DNA from: Epilithonimonas zeae
GTDB lineage: Bacteria > Bacteroidota > Bacteroidia > Flavobacteriales > Weeksellaceae
Length of the DNA stretch: 64,000 nucleotides
Direction: 5' to 3'
Assembly: GCF_900141765.1 (NCBI RefSeq)
Contig: NZ_FSRK01000001.1
Location: 620,001 to 684,000, forward strand
The position numbers and the translations under genes are program-made. Below the pieces are notes generated by a model. That model searched no databases. It saw only the letters and a program-made list of their open reading frames with translations, and was not told the DNA's origin. Below, one piece after another: positions 51,606 through 58,613 of this stretch; position 1 is the stretch's first letter; the number at the start of each line of letters is the position of its first letter.

Positions 51606-52004
51606 TTATTGCTTATTCGATTTTTCCGAACCCATTTCAGCTTTCACTTTTTCACGATGCTGAATTCCCCAGCGTGTCATTGCACCAACCAGTTCTTCTA
51701 AAGTCTGGCTGTAAGGAAGCAATTCATATTCAATCGTTACTGGATAACCGTTTTCCACTTTTTTGATGATAAAACCATTCAGTTCCAAATCTTTCAGTTC
51801 ACTCGAAAGGACTCTTGCAGAAATTCCGGTGACTTGTTTCTGAATTTCTGTAAATCGCTTATTTCCCCTTGCCATCGCAATGATAATCATCAGTTTCCAT
51901 TTTCCACCAATAACGTACAATGCATCAGAAACTGCTGTTAAAACGGTATGGCATTCTTCAGTGAATGCTTTGTTATCTGTTTGATTTTGTGTTGATTCTT
52001 TCAT
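51606..52004 (-). CDS. HxlR-family regulator
   Basis: 132-residue winged-helix regulator: CHTVLTAVSDALYVIGGKWKLMII, RGNKRFTEIQKQVTGISARVLSSELKDLELNGFI, VEYELLPYSQTLEELVGAMTRWGIQH. The Cys in ECHTV at the usual redox-sensing position suggests thiol or quinone sensing as in YodB, which is inference. Divergent from the SnoaL-like gene at 52133; a 13-bp palindrome lies just upstream of its start. Confidence 0.92.
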   Translation of the reverse strand: MKESTQNQTDNKAFTEECHTVLTAVSDALYVIGGKWKLMIIIAMARGNKRFTEIQKQVTGISARVLSSELKDLELNGFIIKKVENGYPVTIEYELLPYSQTLEELVGAMTRWGIQHREKVKAEMGSEKSNKQ

Positions 52005-52017
52005 AACTAATCGATTT

Positions 52018-52030
52018 GTTAGTCACTAAC
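52018..52030. promoter_or_regulatory. 13-bp palindrome, probable HxlR operator
   Basis: GTTAGTCACTAAC is a perfect inverted repeat about a central C, 14 bp upstream of the HxlR start codon and 40 bp upstream of the -7 element of the divergent gene. Confidence 0.65.
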
Positions 52031-52069
52031 CTTTACGTAACAACTAATAAAATGTAAGCAAATATATTA

Positions 52070-52077
52070 TAGTTTTG
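52070..52077 (+). promoter_or_regulatory. -7 element of the SnoaL-like gene
   Basis: TAGTTTTG matches TAnnTTTG, 55 bp upstream of the ATG at 52133. No TTG at proper distance. Confidence 0.45.
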
Positions 52078-52132
52078 TCAAGTATTAATACAGATTCAGA
52101 AAATTAAAAAACAGCATTAAACATTTAAAATT

Positions 52133-52567
52133 ATGACATTAGAAATCTTAAAAACAAAGGAAGATTTAAGAAACTTAATCGATGATTACGCTTATTTAGG
52201 TGATGAGAAGAAGATCCCACAGGTAATGGATTTGTTCACGCCCGACCTTACTTACCAAGTTTATATGAATGGAAATTTAGTTTCCAGCGTTTCAGGAAGA
52301 GAAGATATGGAGAATAACTTCAACGGTCACGCCAATGAAGTGAAAACATATTTTACTTTAAACGGACAACATACTGTAAAAATTGACGGAGAATCGGCTA
52401 CTGGAATTTCATTTTCGCAACTTAAAATGATAAGAGAAGTAGAAGGAAAAGATGTTTTGACGGATTACAGTGTGAAATATGAAGACTTTTATGTCAATCA
52501 AAATGGAAATTGGCTTATCAAAGACCGTGTTGCTCATTTTTTAATTATTGAATCAAGAGCTGTATAA
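52133..52567 (+). CDS. SnoaL/NTF2-like protein
   Basis: 144 residues of the NTF2-like superfamily (SnoaL_4 type): LRNLIDDYAYLGDEKKIPQVMDLFTPDLTYQVYM, GREDMENNFNGHANEVKTYFTLNGQHTVKIDG, ATGISFSQLKMIREVEGKDVLTDYSVKYED, FVNQNGNWLIKDRVAHF-like end. Relatives include dehydratases and ring-modifying proteins. Single gene under apparent HxlR control. Confidence 0.85.
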   Translation: MTLEILKTKEDLRNLIDDYAYLGDEKKIPQVMDLFTPDLTYQVYMNGNLVSSVSGREDMENNFNGHANEVKTYFTLNGQHTVKIDGESATGISFSQLKMIREVEGKDVLTDYSVKYEDFYVNQNGNWLIKDRVAHFLIIESRAV

Positions 52568-52591
52568 TGAAGGTAAACACTTAAAATAATG

Positions 52592-52624
52592 AAGAGCTAT
52601 CCACAAAACAGATAGCTCTTTTAT
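52592..52624. terminator. Bidirectional terminator
   Basis: Stem AAGAGCTATC/GATAGCTCTT with a 9-base loop, T run on the plus side, between the SnoaL-like gene and the convergent MarR-GNAT gene. Confidence 0.8.
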
Positions 52625-52646
52625 TGTTAAGTTCAGGGATGAAAAT

Positions 52647-53609
52647 CTACTTTTTCAAATCCAGTTCCATCTGAATATTCGCCCGTCTATAAGGAGTTGG
52701 GCGACCTGTAATTCTTTCGAATCCCATTTTGTAGTACAAATTAATCGCAGGTTTCAGTATCGTATTGCTTTCCAAATATAATTTTAAAGCACCTAATTCT
52801 TTAGCAGAATTAATAATTGCCTGACCCAAAAGCCAACCCAAGTTTTTCCCTTGAGCTTTCGGAGAAACCGCCATTTTTGCCATTTCAAAATCGTAGTTTT
52901 CGTCATTCATTTTTATCAGAGCACAAACGCCTAAAGGTACGTCTTTGTACAACGCAACTAAAATTTTTCCACCTTTGTCCAAAATGTATTCCTGCGGATT
53001 GTCCAGTAATTTGTAATCAGTTTCTTCCATTTCAAAGTAAGTCGAAATCCATTCTTCATTCAAAGCTTTGAAAACAGATTGATATTTTGGTTCGTATTCC
53101 ACGATTTTTACATCTTTACTTTCACGTAGTTTTTTCTGTTCCTGAACTCGTTTTAATAATGATTTTTGTTCCAGTAAAAATTCCCACTCAGCAACTGCTT
53201 CCCAAAGGTTATGGTTGGCTTCTGACAAAAGACTTTCCACAGCGAGATCAATGTCAACGCATTGTTCATTCAACATTTTTTTTGCTAATGTTTTTCCTGT
53301 ATCGGTCAATGCGACAACATTTCTGCGTTTGTCATCAGATTCAAGTTTATCATTGATTAAATCAGCTTTTATCATTTCCTTCACAATTTTGGTGACAGAA
53401 GGTTGAGAATGTCCAATTTCTTTAGCGATTTCCGTGATTGTTATTTCCTCTGTTTCTGACAAAACAAAGAAAACCGGAAACCATTTCGGAGAAAATTTCG
53501 CAACATCATACATTTCATAAATTTTCATTGCATCATCTGTAAACCGGCTCGTCAGCAAACGCAATCTGCTTCCCAAAGCCATTTTTCCCGTTCTTTCAAA
53601 TATATTCAT
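52647..53609 (-). CDS. MarR-GNAT bifunctional protein
   Basis: 320 residues fusing a MarR winged helix (about 1-150: FVLSETEEITITEIAKEIGHSQPSVTKIVKEMIKADLI, DDKRRNVVALTDTGKTL) to a GNAT acetyltransferase (about 165-320: KYQSVFKALNEEWISTYFEMEETDYKLLDNP, MAVSPKAQGKNLGWLLGQAIINSAKELGALKLYL). This fusion is a known flavobacterial family of unknown substrate. An inverted repeat directly upstream suggests autorepression. Confidence 0.92.
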   Translation of the reverse strand: MNIFERTGKMALGSRLRLLTSRFTDDAMKIYEMYDVAKFSPKWFPVFFVLSETEEITITEIAKEIGHSQPSVTKIVKEMIKADLINDKLESDDKRRNVVALTDTGKTLAKKMLNEQCVDIDLAVESLLSEANHNLWEAVAEWEFLLEQKSLLKRVQEQKKLRESKDVKIVEYEPKYQSVFKALNEEWISTYFEMEETDYKLLDNPQEYILDKGGKILVALYKDVPLGVCALIKMNDENYDFEMAKMAVSPKAQGKNLGWLLGQAIINSAKELGALKLYLESNTILKPAINLYYKMGFERITGRPTPYRRANIQMELDLKK

Positions 53610-53618
53610 AATTAATTA

Positions 53619-53632
53619 CATAACTGATTATG
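53619..53632. promoter_or_regulatory. Inverted repeat, probable MarR operator
   Basis: CATAA-CTGA-TTATG is a perfect 5-4-5 inverted repeat 10 bp upstream of the MarR-GNAT start codon, the usual spot for a MarR autorepression site. Confidence 0.6.
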
Positions 53633-53736
53633 CAAATGTAAAAATAAATTTTGATTTAATAATTAATTGTAAAGAATTCATTTTGATTTCTTTGATATGA
53701 TTAAATTAAAATAATAATTAAATCTAAATTCTGTAA

Positions 53737-54652
53737 GTTTGATTTTCTTAATTTTGGAAAATGAAAGAAAAGGCAAAAAGAATTGTTTCGGAATTTAATG
53801 CTGAATTAAAACTGAAAGGTTTCCGTGCGTTTCAGATTGAGCAGGACGGAAATGAAACCCGCGTGTAAAGCAGGAAAGAATTCTATAAAATCTGTCTGAC
53901 AACAGGGAAGAGTAAAATTCATTATTCCGATAAAAGCTTCGAGCAGGAAGGAACGGTGCTTTTTTTTGGAAATCCGCATATTCCGTATTCCTGGGAAACG
54001 ATTTCAACAACTTATAAAGGCTATACCATTCTTTTTTCTGAAGAATTTTTCAAAAATTCTGAACGTTCCGAAAGCTTGCAGCAATCTTCTTTCTTTAAAA
54101 TTGGTGGAACTCCGGTTCTGAAAATTACCGAAGAGCAAAGACTTTTTCTAAATACCATTTTCCAAAAGATGATTGCAGAGCAGGAAGGCGATTATATTTA
54201 TAAAGATGAACTTATTCGCAACTACATTAGCCTGATCATCCACGAATCTCTAAAGCTGGAACCAGCAAAAGATTTTGACCAGAACAAGAATGCGGCATCA
54301 AGATTATCATCCGTTTTTCTGGAGCTATTGGAAAGACAATTTCCTATCGAAACAACAAACCAGCCTCTGCAGCTGAAATCAGCTAAGGATTTTGCAAAAA
54401 TTCTGAATGTTCACGTTAATTATCTCAATCGTGCCGTGAAAGAAGTTACCGGAAAATCCACCACAACCCATATCACGGAACGTATTCTCACAGAAGCAAA
54501 AGCATTGCTGCAGCATACCGACTGGAATATTTCAGAAATCGCTTTCGCACTAGGATTCGATTATCCGACGTATTTTAATAATTTTTTCAAAAAACAGACC
54601 GGAACCAATCCGAAAACATTCCGTTTGACGGAGGTTTGATTTTCTTAATTTT
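53737..54652 (+). repeat. 19-bp direct repeats flanking the broken araC gene
   Basis: GTTTGATTTTCTTAATTTT occurs exactly at 53737-53755 and at 54634-54652, the coordinates here spanning both copies. The first lies just before the ATG of the araC pseudogene, the second overlaps its stop codon and leads into the hydrolase promoter region. Either shared operators or recombination ends. Confidence 0.75.
53761..54639 (+). pseudogene. AraC-family regulator interrupted by one nonsense codon
   Basis: Reading from ATG at 53761 gives MKEKAKRIVSEFNAELKLKG and a cupin-like start, then TAA at 53866-53868. The same frame then continues without break to 54639 as a complete AraC sensor and DNA-binding domain (FYKICLTTGKSKIHYSD, FAKILNVHVNYLNRAVKEVTG, WNISEIAFALGFDYPTYFNNFFKK). 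The paralogue at 47993 has Tyr at the position of the TAA (PYNRRTYYKI against V-stop-SRKEFYKI), so one base change from TAC or TAT explains it. A GTG at 53956 could still start a 227-residue C-terminal product. Confidence 0.85.
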
Positions 54653-54729
54653 TGGTTTGATTATTATTAACTGTTAGCGCTCCGCAGTTTCTAATTTTGT
54701 ATCAGTAATTTTTAAAACAAAATTCAGAT

Positions 54730-55785
54730 ATGAAAATAGTAACCACAGCGATGGTTTTGTCCTTTCTTTTCATCGGACAGGCATTTGCGCAGAATAAAAA
54801 ATCAAATCAAACAAAAATGAATGTGACGGAACAAAACGAACATTATACGTTTAAGCTAAGTGATAAAGTAATCCGAAAAGCGGTGACTTTCAAAAACCGT
54901 TACGGAATAACCCTTTCCGGAGATCTATACCTTCCAAAAAATGCAGATAACGAAAAACTAGCAGCTTTGGCAATCAGCGGACCGTTTGGTGCGGTAAAAG
55001 AACAGTCTTCAGGTTTGTATGCCAACCAAATGGCGGAAAGGGGTTTTGCCGTTATCGCTTTTGACCCTTCATATACCGGTGAAAGTGGGGGTGAGCCGAG
55101 AGATATTGCTTCACCCGACATCAATACCGAAGATTTTAGTGCGGCAGTTGATTTCTTAGGGCTTCAACACAATGTAGACCGAAACAAAATCGGAATCATC
55201 GGAATTTGTGGTTTTGCAACTTTTGCTTTGAATGCGACCATTGCCGACAAACGAGTGAAAGCGGTGGCGACGACGAGCGCTTATGATATTTCAAGAGTCA
55301 GCGCCAAAGGATATTACGATAAAATGACTCCCGAAGAACGTACAAAAGCTTTCGAAACAATGAGCCTGCAACGTTGGGTGGATGCCGAAAACGGAAAACC
55401 GGAATATCCGACAACCCATTTGCCGGAAAAATTAAAAGGTGATGAACCTCAATTTGTTAAGGATTATTTTGATTATTACAAAACGCCGAGAGGGTATCAT
55501 AAACGTTCTTTAAACTCGAATAAAGGCTGGACGAAAACCAATTCTCTGTCTTTTGCCAATTCCGTAATGTTGAGTTATATCAAAGAAATTTCACCAAGAC
55601 CTATGCTTCTTATTGCCGGGGAAAATGCACACTCCAAATATATGAGTGAAGATATTTACAAAATGGCTTCAGAACCGAAAGAATTGATGATTATTCCAAA
55701 TGCGGTTCACGTAGATTTATACGATAGAGTCGATGTAATTCCTTTTGAAAAGCTGGATCATTTCTTCAGAACCAATTTGAAATAA
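54730..55785 (+). CDS. Secreted alpha/beta hydrolase
   Basis: 351 residues with signal peptide (about 1-20, GQAFAQ). Alpha/beta-hydrolase fold: AVTFKNRYGITLSGDLYLPKN, LAALAISGPFGAVKEQSSGLYA, GFAVIAFDPSYTGESGGEPR, and a nucleophile elbow GICGFA at about 157-162, i.e. Cys in place of Ser as in dienelactone hydrolase. C-terminal acid/His region PRPMLLIAGENAHSKYM and IPNAVHVDLYD. Relatives are YcjY/DLH-like hydrolases. Its regulator is probably the (now broken) upstream araC. Confidence 0.88.
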   Translation: MKIVTTAMVLSFLFIGQAFAQNKKSNQTKMNVTEQNEHYTFKLSDKVIRKAVTFKNRYGITLSGDLYLPKNADNEKLAALAISGPFGAVKEQSSGLYANQMAERGFAVIAFDPSYTGESGGEPRDIASPDINTEDFSAAVDFLGLQHNVDRNKIGIIGICGFATFALNATIADKRVKAVATTSAYDISRVSAKGYYDKMTPEERTKAFETMSLQRWVDAENGKPEYPTTHLPEKLKGDEPQFVKDYFDYYKTPRGYHKRSLNSNKGWTKTNSLSFANSVMLSYIKEISPRPMLLIAGENAHSKYMSEDIYKMASEPKELMIIPNAVHVDLYDRVDVIPFEKLDHFFRTNLK

Positions 55786-55800
55786 TTGAATAGTGCAATA

Positions 55801-55848
55801 GCTGAATCCGCATCTTTAGAAATGGCGGATTTAGCATTTTTTTTTTTC
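55801..55848 (+). terminator. Terminator of the hydrolase gene
   Basis: Stem GCTGAATCCGC/GCGGATTTAGC (one wobble) with a 13-base loop and a run of 12 T. Confidence 0.85.
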
Positions 55849-55862
55849 TAAATATTTGAAAA

Positions 55863-56429
55863 ATGAGCTTTAACAAAGATATTTTCGTCAGACTTCGGGA
55901 TGGCGAAACAATAATGCCTAATGACCCGGAAATTCATAAATTGCGGGAAGCTTCTTATGAAATTAAGAAACAATTGATTGAATTAAATAATTCCACAGAG
56001 CCGGATGAGATTTTAAACATATTAGGTGAAATTGTCGGTGAGAAATTGAAGAATGTAGCGGTATTTACACCTGTTTATATCAACTACGGGAAGAATCTTA
56101 AGATTGGTAAAAATGTGTTCATCAATTTCGACTGTACTTTTCTGACTTTAGGCGGAATTACCATTGAAGATGACGTTTTAATAGGTCCGAAAGTAAGTCT
56201 GATAACAGAAAATCATCCTTTAGAGCCTCAACATAGGAAAGGATTGATTGGTAAATCAATTTTAATCAAGAAAAATGCGTGGATTGGAGCCAATTCAACG
56301 ATTCTTCCCGGAGTTACGATTGGTGAAAATGCAGTTGTTGCTGCCGGAGCTGTAGTTTCAAAGGATGTTCCGGACAATGTTGTGGTAGGAGGGATTCCTG
56401 CAAAAATCATCAAAACAATAGAATCATAA
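55863..56429 (+). CDS. Hexapeptide-repeat acetyltransferase (maltose/galactoside O-acetyltransferase type)
   Basis: 188 residues: helical MAC domain at the start (about 1-60, FVRLRDGETIMPNDPEIHKLREA), then left-handed beta helix of hexapeptide units (YGKNLKIGKNVFINFDCTFLTLGGITIEDDVLIGPKVSL, WIGANSTILPGVTIGENAVVAAGAVVSKDVP, VVGGIPAKIIK). Catalytic His in ENHPLEP. Acetylates sugars or related hydroxyls with acetyl-CoA. Starts soon after the hydrolase terminator, followed by the cupin gene at 15 bp. Confidence 0.9.
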   Translation: MSFNKDIFVRLRDGETIMPNDPEIHKLREASYEIKKQLIELNNSTEPDEILNILGEIVGEKLKNVAVFTPVYINYGKNLKIGKNVFINFDCTFLTLGGITIEDDVLIGPKVSLITENHPLEPQHRKGLIGKSILIKKNAWIGANSTILPGVTIGENAVVAAGAVVSKDVPDNVVVGGIPAKIIKTIES

Positions 56430-56444
56430 ATTAATTGTAAAACA

Positions 56445-56951
56445 ATGAAATATTTAATCATTATTTTATCGTTCAGCACAACGTTAATCGCACAAAATAA
56501 AGTAAATTCAAACAAAATAAAATCTAACAAAATGAATACGGATATTCCTAAAATAAGTGATTTTCCGACAGGTGAAGAAAACAGGGCTTATGCGCAGTAC
56601 TTTATTGGCAAATCCTATTTGGCGCCACTTACAAGCAACAAAGATTTAAATGTTCCCCTTTCTAATGTCACATTTGAACCGGGTTGTCGCAACAATTGGC
56701 ACAGCCATACAGGCGGACAGCTTTTGATTGTTGTGGGTGGAGAAGGTTTATATCAGGAAAGAGGAAAACCTGCCCGTCGTTTAAAAACCGGGGATATCGT
56801 AGAAATTGCTCCAAACGTTGAGCATTGGCACGGCGCGACTTCCGAAAGTTGGTTTTCGCATTTAGCGACGAATGGTAATCCGCAAACCAATCAAAATATT
56901 TGGCTGGAAGCTGTTTCCGACGAAGAATTTGCTGAGGCCAACAAAAAATAA
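56445..56951 (+). CDS. Secreted cupin protein
   Basis: 168 residues with a short signal peptide (about 1-16, TTLIAQ). Single cupin domain with metal ligands visible: first motif NVTFEPGCRNNWHSHTGGQLLIVVGGEG and second motif GDIVEIAPNVEHWHGA. Small cupins of this kind often occur beside carboxymuconolactone decarboxylase-like proteins, as here (57101). Enzymatic role unknown. Confidence 0.88.
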   Translation: MKYLIIILSFSTTLIAQNKVNSNKIKSNKMNTDIPKISDFPTGEENRAYAQYFIGKSYLAPLTSNKDLNVPLSNVTFEPGCRNNWHSHTGGQLLIVVGGEGLYQERGKPARRLKTGDIVEIAPNVEHWHGATSESWFSHLATNGNPQTNQNIWLEAVSDEEFAEANKK

Positions 56952-57100
56952 TTTTAGATTAATTTAAATACAAAGCGAGCTTTAATAAGAGATAGTGATA
57001 TTATGAGGTTTAAAGCATTTAGTTTAAAAATAATTTTATACGCTTTGTGTTAAATTTTTCATATAAATAGTAAACAGATAATCAAAAATAATTTTCTATA

Positions 57101-58162
57101 ATGAGCAAAAACAAGTTTCTACAATGGATAATTCTTTTTATACTCACATTAAGTACGACAAAAATGGATGCACAAGAAAATAAAACCAATCAAAATTTGA
57201 ATGCTAAAGAACAAAGTTTGGTAAAGATTTCTTCACTCACCGCAACCGGAAATCTTGAAAGTCTAAAACTTCAGTTGAATGCCGGATTGGATTCTGGTTT
57301 GACGATTAATGAAATTAAAGAAGCCTTGGTTCAATTGTATGCGTACTGTGGTTTTCCCAGAAGTCTGAATGCTATCAATACTTTTAAATCAGTTTTAGAC
57401 AAAAGAAAAGCGAAAGGTATTAATGATCTCGAAGGAAAGAAAATCATTGTCGGAAATACTGTTGAAGATAAATATGAACAAGGCAGAAAAACCCTTGAAG
57501 AACTAACAAAAATGCCACAAACCAAACCAGCAAAAGGCTTTGGTGAGTTTGCTCCACGAATTGATGTTTTTTTAAAAGAACATTTATTTGCCGATATTTT
57601 TGTGAGTGATGTTTTAACTTTTCAGCAAAGAGAAATAGTAACGATTTCTGCTCTGGCATCTTTGGATGGAGTAGATGCACAGTTGCAATCGCATATTAAT
57701 ATGGGAAAAAATACGGGAATAACTGAAAATCAATTAGCTCAATTGGCTGATTTGGTTCAGGAGTCTGTCAACAAAACTCAGGCAAACACAGTCCGAAAAA
57801 TCATTGGAAAACCGCTTGTTCCGATTATTAAAAGTGATATCATGATTCGGATTTCTGAAATTGAAATTGTACCCGAATTTTTGGAAGAATACAAATCAAT
57901 TCTGAAAGAAGAAGCTTCAGCTTCGGTAAAATTAGAGAAAGGCGTGATTGCCATTTTCCCGATGTTTCAGCAGAAAAATCCGACTCAAATCAGAATTGTA
58001 GAAATCTATGCGGATAAAGATGCGTATCAGTTTCATTTGCAGACGCCACATTTTCAACATTACAAAACCTCGACTTTGAAGATGGTAAAATCATTAAATC
58101 TAGTTGATATGGAAAGTCTTGATAAGGAAACGATGTCATTAATATTTGATAAAATAAAATAA
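57101..58162 (+). CDS. Double carboxymuconolactone decarboxylase plus monooxygenase-domain protein
   Basis: 353 residues with an N-terminal signal sequence (about 1-25, KMDAQ). Two CMD/AhpD-like helical domains (about 38-105: LKLQLNAGLDSGLTINEIKEALVQLYAYCGFPRSLNA; about 155-235: FQQREIVTISALASLDGVDAQLQSHINMGKNTGITENQL) precede an antibiotic-biosynthesis-monooxygenase-like domain (about 255-340: IRISEIEIVPEFLEEYKSILKEEA, IRIVEIYADKDAYQFHLQTPHFQHY). No CxxC peroxidase pair, so not AhpD proper. Likely one operon with the cupin. Ends in the hairpin at 58209. Confidence 0.88.
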   Translation: MSKNKFLQWIILFILTLSTTKMDAQENKTNQNLNAKEQSLVKISSLTATGNLESLKLQLNAGLDSGLTINEIKEALVQLYAYCGFPRSLNAINTFKSVLDKRKAKGINDLEGKKIIVGNTVEDKYEQGRKTLEELTKMPQTKPAKGFGEFAPRIDVFLKEHLFADIFVSDVLTFQQREIVTISALASLDGVDAQLQSHINMGKNTGITENQLAQLADLVQESVNKTQANTVRKIIGKPLVPIIKSDIMIRISEIEIVPEFLEEYKSILKEEASASVKLEKGVIAIFPMFQQKNPTQIRIVEIYADKDAYQFHLQTPHFQHYKTSTLKMVKSLNLVDMESLDKETMSLIFDKIK

Positions 58163-58208
58163 TTAAAAATGAGTACAAAAGTAAACGCTAACTAATTCTA
58201 ATGTTTTT

Positions 58209-58238
58209 AAAGTGGTGATTTTTTCATCACTTTTTTTG
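58209..58238 (+). terminator. Terminator before the B12 operon
   Basis: Stem AAAGTGGTGA/TCATCACTTT (one wobble) with a 5-base loop, then T run. Confidence 0.85.
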
Positions 58239-58261
58239 TTTCTGAAGTTTTGATTATTCAC

Positions 58262-58277
58262 AGTGATTTTTATCACA
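58262..58277. promoter_or_regulatory. CRP/FNR-like palindrome upstream of the B12 operon
   Basis: AGTGA-TTTTTA-TCACA matches the CRP-type pattern TGTGA-N6-TCACA at nine of ten positions and is a perfect GTGAT-4-ATCAC inverted repeat. It lies 35 bp upstream of the -7 element, suited to an activator of the CRP/FNR superfamily. Confidence 0.45.
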
Positions 58278-58311
58278 ATATTTTATTCTGACTTTGTCAA
58301 TCTATTTTATA

Positions 58312-58319
58312 TATCTTTG
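58312..58319 (+). promoter_or_regulatory. -7 promoter element of the B12 operon
   Basis: TATCTTTG matches TAnnTTTG; the nearest TTG (58294-58296) is only 15 bp upstream. The riboswitch begins 5 bp downstream, so transcription should start with the aptamer. Confidence 0.55.
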
Positions 58320-58323
58320 CGCC

Positions 58324-58485
58324 AATCTGGTGAGCTGTAAAAAGCGCTTAATAGGGAATCCGGTGAAAATCCGGAGCAGACCCGCTACTGTAAGCTTCAC
58401 ACAAAGGTTTTTGAAAATTATATCCACTGTCGCAAGATGGGAAGGATTTCAAAAATGAAGTAAGTCAGGAGACCTGCCAGAAATT
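58324..58485 (+). promoter_or_regulatory. Cobalamin riboswitch
   Basis: A complete cobalamin aptamer: closing helix AATCTGG/CCAGAAATT; GGGAATCCGGTGAAAATCC then GGAGCAGACCCGCTACTGTAA (the P3-P6 core); and the B12 box AAGTCAGGAGACCTGCC at 58462-58478. It binds an adenosyl- or methyl/aqua-cobalamin and should lower expression of the downstream uptake genes when B12 is plentiful. No terminator hairpin with a T run follows it, so control is more likely translational; see the start-codon hairpin. Confidence 0.95.
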
Positions 58486-58573
58486 ATAAATATTTGACGC
58501 TTTCGTGGAATAAAGCTTAGTCAACAATGATTTTGTGTAGCATAAACTGTGCATTATCCTTGCTTTCTTACCT

Positions 58574-58613
58574 CCATTAGCGTCATCATTATTCGATATG
58601 AGCTAATGGTGAC
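58574..58613 (+). promoter_or_regulatory. Start-codon hairpin, candidate riboswitch output
   Basis: CCATTAGC (58574-58581) pairs perfectly with GCTAATGG (58602-58609), burying the ATG at 58606. An alternative pairs GTCATCATT (58582-58590) with AATGGTGAC (58605-58613). They exclude one another. A two-codon frame ATG-AGC-TAA at 58598 overlaps the receptor ATG (TAATG). Confidence 0.55.

Noticed and set aside
47000-58200. Genomic island or prophage in the regulator-rich region
   Set aside because: No integrase, transposase, tRNA junction or base-composition shift was visible; the region looks accessory but not clearly mobile.
58549-58605. Upstream start for the BtuB-like receptor
   Set aside because: The upstream in-frame codons lie in the riboswitch output region; ATG at 58606 gives a proper signal peptide.
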